Shown here: in pieces, positions 59,237-64,000 of the stretch
Numbering within the stretch: position 1 is the stretch's first letter
Layout of the letters: each line of letters begins with the position of its first letter
From: Trebouxia sp. TZW2008
Lineage: Eukaryota; Chlorophyta; Trebouxiophyceae; Trebouxiales; Trebouxiaceae
Assembly (NCBI GenBank): GCA_002118135.1
Contig: BDIU01000232.1
Span: 62,001 to 126,000 of the forward strand
Direction: 5' to 3'
Length of the DNA stretch: 64,000 nucleotides
The notes under the pieces: generated by a model
Databases searched by the model: none
Told to the model about the DNA's origin: nothing
The model's input: only the letters and a program-made list of their open reading frames with translations
Program-made: the position numbers and the translations under genes

Positions 59237-60034
59237 TCACATATAGCGTGGTCTATCCATCAAAAAGAGTATATTTTCAATGACTTCAGCTGGCAACCTG
59301 GACTGCATTGCTCTCACGAAGTAATTGCAACCCACCCAAGCTTGCTTTGTTCTCTTGAAAGCAGCATCAACTAGAGCTGAAACAGCCGTTGCAGAGTCTG
59401 CATTCAATGTGTTCAGCTGCACACGCTGATGTCGATGTTGAGGCGACCAGTCCCTTCCGTGCACCGAACATGGTGTTGCAGGCTCAGGAGCAACAGTCAA
59501 TCCCCACAGGAACCAGCTGTCTCCCGTGATGGGTGCACTCATTGCTTTGGCACATGTGATGCAGTATGTTTCGACTGTGACAGGAGGCGATTGGGCCCAG
59601 AGCCTATCCATTTTTCGCACAGCCGAATTTACCAGGGACTTTACGCCCAGACAGCGACTGTAGGAGGTGACCCGTATGATGCTGCAAGCTTCACCCAGAC
59701 TATTTTCAACGCGGGCGTTCAGGGAGCGAGCAAAAGCAAAGCTGGCAGTGATCAATAGAACGCTGCTCCAGCGCACAGGCAGGCTGGAAGCCTCGCCGGC
59801 GACAAGCACGTACAGGGGCCACTTTTTATAGACAATTGGGCGAGTTGCTGCTTGTTCTGACGATGCCATCAGCTGTAAATGGTCATCAGCCAAGATGGCA
59901 AACAGACAATGTCGTTCTGTGCCTAGCAATAAATTTTGTGTTGTTGAGGCGCTGAAACCAGGAGTCTCAAGAACAAGCAAAGTTTGTGATACACATGTGC
60001 AACACATGTCTGCCACTTCTCCTGCAAGACGCAT
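59237..60034 (-). CDS. Uncharacterised 265-codon ORF
   Basis: The longest uninterrupted reading frame in the window, in a genome whose exons are usually 60-300 bases. It begins MRLAGEVADMCC and ends LPAEVIENILFLMDRPRYM; the LPAEVIENILFLM segment resembles the start of an F-box. No other domain is recognised. A TATAAAAAG word lies inside it on the same strand, at about 59826-59834, so the true gene could start at the internal Met of MDRLWAQSPPVTVE. It could also be chance. Confidence 0.32.
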   Translation of the reverse strand: MRLAGEVADMCCTCVSQTLLVLETPGFSASTTQNLLLGTERHCLFAILADDHLQLMASSEQAATRPIVYKKWPLYVLVAGEASSLPVRWSSVLLITASFAFARSLNARVENSLGEACSIIRVTSYSRCLGVKSLVNSAVRKMDRLWAQSPPVTVETYCITCAKAMSAPITGDSWFLWGLTVAPEPATPCSVHGRDWSPQHRHQRVQLNTLNADSATAVSALVDAAFKRTKQAWVGCNYFVRAMQSRLPAEVIENILFLMDRPRYM

Positions 60035-60474
60035 CCCAGTTTTGGCTCCAGAACTGTCACTTTACACATCAAACAACCAGTAACGCGGCTCAAAAAACAC
60101 TGATTTGACAAGACATATGCAGTAGTCCATGGCTGCATCCGTAGGCAAGTTGAATCAAGCACTCAAGTCTATTGCAAGGCTTGCTGTATCATAAGACACA
60201 GATGCTAAGAAAGTCATGCATGATTCATGATACCATGCAAGCTGCGCACTCATGCCAATGAGTCAAACTGCAGTGGCCACGTATAGTGCGGTTTCACGCA
60301 ATGCCCAATGATATGGCGCCCATACTGGCGTCATGCCAGTAGCAGAGATTGGTTCATGTCCATGACCCACACAGCAACACACAGCAGAAACGCAAGCGGA
60401 ACCCAGCACGTCAAACAACACACACGCTGCAAACACAACACCCTCATGTCCTGCCTATTGGTAGCCAGCAGCAC
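60035..60474. other. Intergenic region
   Basis: Between the uncharacterised ORF and the RAP-domain gene, both on the minus strand. No feature recognised. Confidence 0.4.
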
Positions 60475-63400
60475 TCATGCAGTAATCTCATAATGCTCCT
60501 TGTACTGAGCAGCTCTTGCAGCAGCCGCTGCAGCAGCTACAGCTGCTTTGCGACAGGCAGCTGATGCATCACTATCACTGCTGATTTTGCTCAGGCTATC
60601 CCGCCTGTCATCTAGTGTACAATCCAGCAGCTTTTCAAGATACGCAGCGCGCTCTTTCTGCGTGACGTTTCTGCGCCACTCATGCTGTGGCAATGTGATC
60701 ATATCCCACCCTTGTGCTGCTATCAGCCGCCGCTGGCAGACAGCTTCAGCTAAAGGCCTGTATGGGCGGTTTGATGAAAAACGCTGTGGAGGGTCCATGT
60801 TGATGCCCAGCCTGTACACAACAAATGTATTGCTGATGTATAGTGCCTGATCTCAGCATTTTTGCCCCAAGCTTGCTTCTTGGTGTAGTTTTCAGAATCT
60901 GCTTCAAGCTCACTAACCTAGTAGCCAGACATGAACATGTCTGCTGTTGAGTCATGGGACGTCGAACAGATTGCTGATGTTGTGCTAATCAGATGTGATC
61001 TGGTCAAGCACACATATGCAGCTTGATACTCAAAGCAGCAGCAGTAGCAACCAGCAAACAGATTGCTGTTGCTATGCTGGCAAGGTGCAATCTGGTCAAA
61101 GACGGATGTGCAGCAAGTTACACTGCTCAGCACAGCAGCAGCAGTAGCAAGTAAACAGACTGTTGTGGATGTGCTGACAAGTTGCAGTCTGGTCAAATCC
61201 CAATGTGCGTCAAGCTGGACTGCCCATGACAGCAGCAGCATTGCAAGCTTAGCAACAGCAAGCGCTTAGATTGCTGCTGATGTGCAGACAACATATGTAC
61301 GCCAATGGGTCACATTACAACTTGCAGCAAGCCTTTGGCTGTAGCCCTGTGCACAGCAGCATGCCCAATTCCAAAGCAGCAAGCCTTTGGCAATGCTCCT
61401 TTGCATAGCAGCGTGCACAGTCTGAAAGCAGACATGCTGACCTTTCTTTGCCAGGTATCCGCAATACAATATCCACAGTGTGGCAGCCATCAGCCAAGAA
61501 CTTCTCCAGCTCAAATCTGACTCCAAGCTCTATCAAGCTTCTGCATACCTGCATTTGCATATGCCTTTCAGCAGCTGCAATTGCTCAGTGCATTGGCTCG
61601 CATTGCGGAATCATCTGGCTGCCCAAATTGCACCAGAGATCAGCAGTAGTGTTGTAACTTGCATTGGACATGCAGCGTGTGATAGGAAATGCAAGACATG
61701 CTGTGTCTGCACGCCTGACATGCTCTGTCTGGCAAACACCGACGTTTTAATGCAAAGTGTACACTTGGAAAGGTGTACAGGTTGTGCTCCAAATCTGTTC
61801 AAATGCATCTTGTCCAGTCCAATTTGACATGATGCATGTCATCAGGTGGTGACATGCTCAACATGATTGTGACTGTCCACACCAGCTCCCAAGCAAATCA
61901 CCTCCTGCTGGAGCCAGGCGACACTGCAGTCAGAGTAGATGCGGTTCTGCCTTTTTATTAATGGATGACACAAAATATAGCGCACGGCTCAATAAAGCCA
62001 GCAGAGACAGCGCAGTATCTCCTGTTGGAACCAGGTGACATCGCAGTCAAAATAGATGCAGTGATGCCAAGCCCTGTAAGCATACTGCCAGATCCAGCAT
62101 TCAGCTTGTGACAACATGCTCAAAAAAGCTTTGGACTGTACAGAACAACTTGAAAAGCAGATCACCTCCTGCTGGAACCAGGTGACATTGCGGTCAAAGT
62201 AGATGCGGTCCTGCCAAGCCCTGTAAGCATACTGCCTGATGCAGGATGCGACCATCTCATGTCTGCTCAAAACAGCTTTTGACTGTACACAACAGTGATG
62301 AAGCAGTTCACCTCCTGCTGGAACCAGGTGACATTGCGGTCAAAGTAGATGCGGTCCTGCCAAGCCCTGTAACTATACTGCCTGATCCAATGGGGCAGGC
62401 GCCGGATGTCCTCCCTCTTCTTAGCCTCCAGGTCTGCCTCCAGCAGCAGCTCAGCATGAAAGGCACGCTCAAAATCCTGCAGCCACAGCAAAGCTGCTTC
62501 AACAGTGGCACTGCTTTTGGAAGGAATTTTATGTACTGAATGCAAAAGGCATGCTTTTGAATGCACATGCAAAGTCCTGCAGGCACAGCAATGCTGACGT
62601 CACTTGGCACTGCCTGGAACAATTTCTTAAGTGCAGGTTCCTGGGAGCATTCTGGCTCTAGATCAGAAAACTAAGCATGGAAGGCACGCTTGAACTCCTG
62701 CAGCAATAGTCACCTCCCTGTTAAACAAACTTGAGATCAAAAGACAGGACACTGTCAAGAAGATGGTACTGCCTTGAATGGTCCTTTAGTCAAAGATGCT
62801 GGAAGTATTCTGACGCAAGATCATTCTCCAGCAACAGCTCTGCATGTTTAGCGCGTTCAATATTTTGCAGCCAGAACCACCTTGTTCAGGATTGGCATTT
62901 GGACAAGACTTGAGATCATGTATGGCCTCCGCATCAGCTGAGCAAGAAAGGCACGCTCAGAGTGTTGCATAGGACTGCTGCGTTGAACCAAGTTTGAATT
63001 CCTAAATTGAGTTGAGTTTGAAAGCTGAGTTGAGTTGGCTCAAGTGCACAGTGAGATCACGTGACTTGAACCATTGAAGCATCTTGAGACCGTTGTCTCA
63101 TGTGCAGGGTTGTGACAGTATGCAGATGATACACTGATACGTTGATAACTCAGTAGAAGACTTCCAGCGTACGGGGATATGCTGCAAGGAGACATGTATC
63201 ATGACAATAGTTCAACAGGTACCATGAGGACCCAGATTTCAAACATGAAGCAGAATGTATGGGGACCAGGCACCTCATGTGCATGTTCACCAATACAGCT
63301 CCTTTGCAAGAGCAGCTTACATGCGGCTTGAAGTCTGAGAGAGGCTTGATCTCCAGGATTCCACAAATCTTGTCAAACAGCTCAGGTGTGAGGGTCTGCA

Positions 63401-64000
63401 GCACTCCATGAGCCCACAGCACATTGCACAGTGCTCCTGTGTGCCACAGTATCAATGGTTTAGGATGCTGCAGATCTTATCAAAAAGCTCAGGCGTCAGT
63501 GTCTGCAGCACTCCATGAGCCTACAGCACATTGCACAGTGCTCCTGTGTGCCACAGTATCAACGGTTTAGAATGCTGCAGATCTTATCAAAAAGCTCAGG
63601 CGTCAGTGCCTGCAGCACTCCATGAGCCCACAGCACATTGCACATTGCTCCTGTGTGGCACGGAATCAATAATTCATGATGCTGCAGACCTTGTCAAACG
63701 GCTCATGAGTGACTTTCAGGTGTGAAAGGTCCATAATGTGCTTCAGCCATCTGCTTCAGCGATAAGCAGATTGACTGTTCTAGTGCATACAGAAGCAATG
63801 ACATGCCTACAAAGCGGAGCATCACCTGCTTCCATGATGTGTAGGTTTGGTAGCATGCGCTGCGTCATTTGGTCAATGAGGGGTCCTGGGTGATGCACCA
63901 TGTTGGCATATGCTGACACCATGTCAGCCAAATAAGATGGCAAAAACCCGTCCACCTGTAGGAGAGACAGCACAAGTCAAGCAAGCGGTGTCCTCTGCGC
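60475..64000 (-). CDS. RAP-domain protein, 3' part
   Basis: C-terminal 284 residues of a protein of the organelle RNA-binding RAP/OPR class, which in green algae act in chloroplast or mitochondrial RNA stability, splicing or translation. Exons, in phase, are 63955-63826, 63436-63321, 62476-62312, 61548-61442 and 60811-60475. Helical repeats come first (LPSYLADMVSAYANMVHHPG, LCNVLWAHGVLQTLTPELFD, WIRQYSYRAWQDRIYFDRNV). The RAP domain follows: VCRSLIELGVRFELEKFLAD, GCHTVDIVLRIPGKE, INMDPPQRFSSNRPYRPL, RRLIAAQGWDMITLPQHEW and YLEKLLDCTL. It ends with an Ala-rich tail. Upstream exons lie beyond the window. All introns contain exon-edge duplicates. Confidence 0.82.
60960..61285. repeat. Intronic tandem repeats of about 105 bp in the RAP gene
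   Basis: Three to four diverged units contain cagattgctg-tgttgtgct, aa-tgcaatctggtcaaa and agcagcagcagtagcaa-caa. They are not obviously exonic. Confidence 0.72.
61880..62400 (-). repeat. Four-copy donor-side array, RAP gene
   Basis: The intact exon end YRAWQDRIYFDRNVTWFQQE plus GTGAAC donor (62400-62306) is followed in transcription order by copies near 62250-62160, 62100-62014 and 61960-61900. They read IRQYAYRAWQDRIYFDRNVT, IWQYAYRAWHHCIYFDCDVT and a shorter broken form. The period is about 145-150 bp. The first copy is still open and ends in GAG|GTGATC. Confidence 0.88.
62420..62975 (-). repeat. Acceptor-side copies of the DFERAFHAEL exon
   Basis: The intact exon start at 62476 (DFERAFHAELLLEA) is preceded in transcription order by degraded copies near 62705-62655, 62880-62800 and 62970-62930. 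They keep forms of gagcgtgcctttc and of the CTGCAG acceptor. Confidence 0.7.
63340..63712 (-). repeat. Exon array with near-identical copies, RAP gene
   Basis: The intact exon is 63436-63321. Copies lie at about 63553-63460 and 63670-63575, with a fragment near 63710-63680. The two middle copies differ at only a few bases over about 115 bp, so this array looks young. Both carry shared stop codons in the relevant frame. Confidence 0.88.

Overview
This window is nuclear DNA of a eukaryote, most likely a chlorophyte green alga. The evidence is many short exons with GT-AG introns (plus two apparent GC-AG introns), an aspartic protease with the plant-specific saposin-like insert, a plant-type L-arabinokinase-like fusion protein, a RAP-domain protein, a kinesin-II accessory subunit (KAP3) typical of ciliated lineages, and core histone genes that each combine one intron with a 3' stem-loop. 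Species cannot be told from the sequence. Exons were joined by hand, by reading frame, splice-site consensus, intron phase and recalled family sequences. No alignment or transcript data were available.

Layout: 3' part of a phytepsin-like protease (+, ends 1845); aldo/keto reductase (+, 2902-6522); gamma-glutamyl hydrolase (+, 7453-10418); small putative plastid membrane protein (-, 11652 to about 12330); medium-chain (enoyl-reductase-like) dehydrogenase (-, 12777-16405); divergent from it a 12-kb ARA1-type L-arabinokinase-like gene with eroded kinase motifs (+, 16856-28871); membrane-anchored GH43-like glycosidase (+, 29261-34144); a histone quartet in two divergent pairs, H2A/H4 and H2B/H3 (34639-38843); KAP3 (-, 39200-50823); divergent from it an RCC1-repeat protein (+, 51370-58271); an uncharacterised 265-codon ORF (-, 59237-60034); and the 3' part of a RAP-domain gene (-, 60475 to beyond the window end).

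The dominant unexplained pattern is local tandem duplication across exon/intron boundaries. Nearly every multi-exon gene except the histones has introns filled with 2-6 degraded copies of a neighbouring exon edge, at periods of about 60-220 bp. Copies carrying an acceptor lie upstream of the intact exon and copies carrying a donor lie downstream. Some copies stay open and in phase, so they could be alternative or cassette exons. I see no RNA genes, CRISPR arrays or intact transposons. One dispersed element of about 85 bp occurs four times, and several inverted repeats lie in introns.

The genes do not form one pathway. Recurrent themes are cell-wall or arabinose metabolism (L-arabinokinase-like, GH43), folate turnover, chromatin, intraflagellar transport and organelle RNA metabolism.
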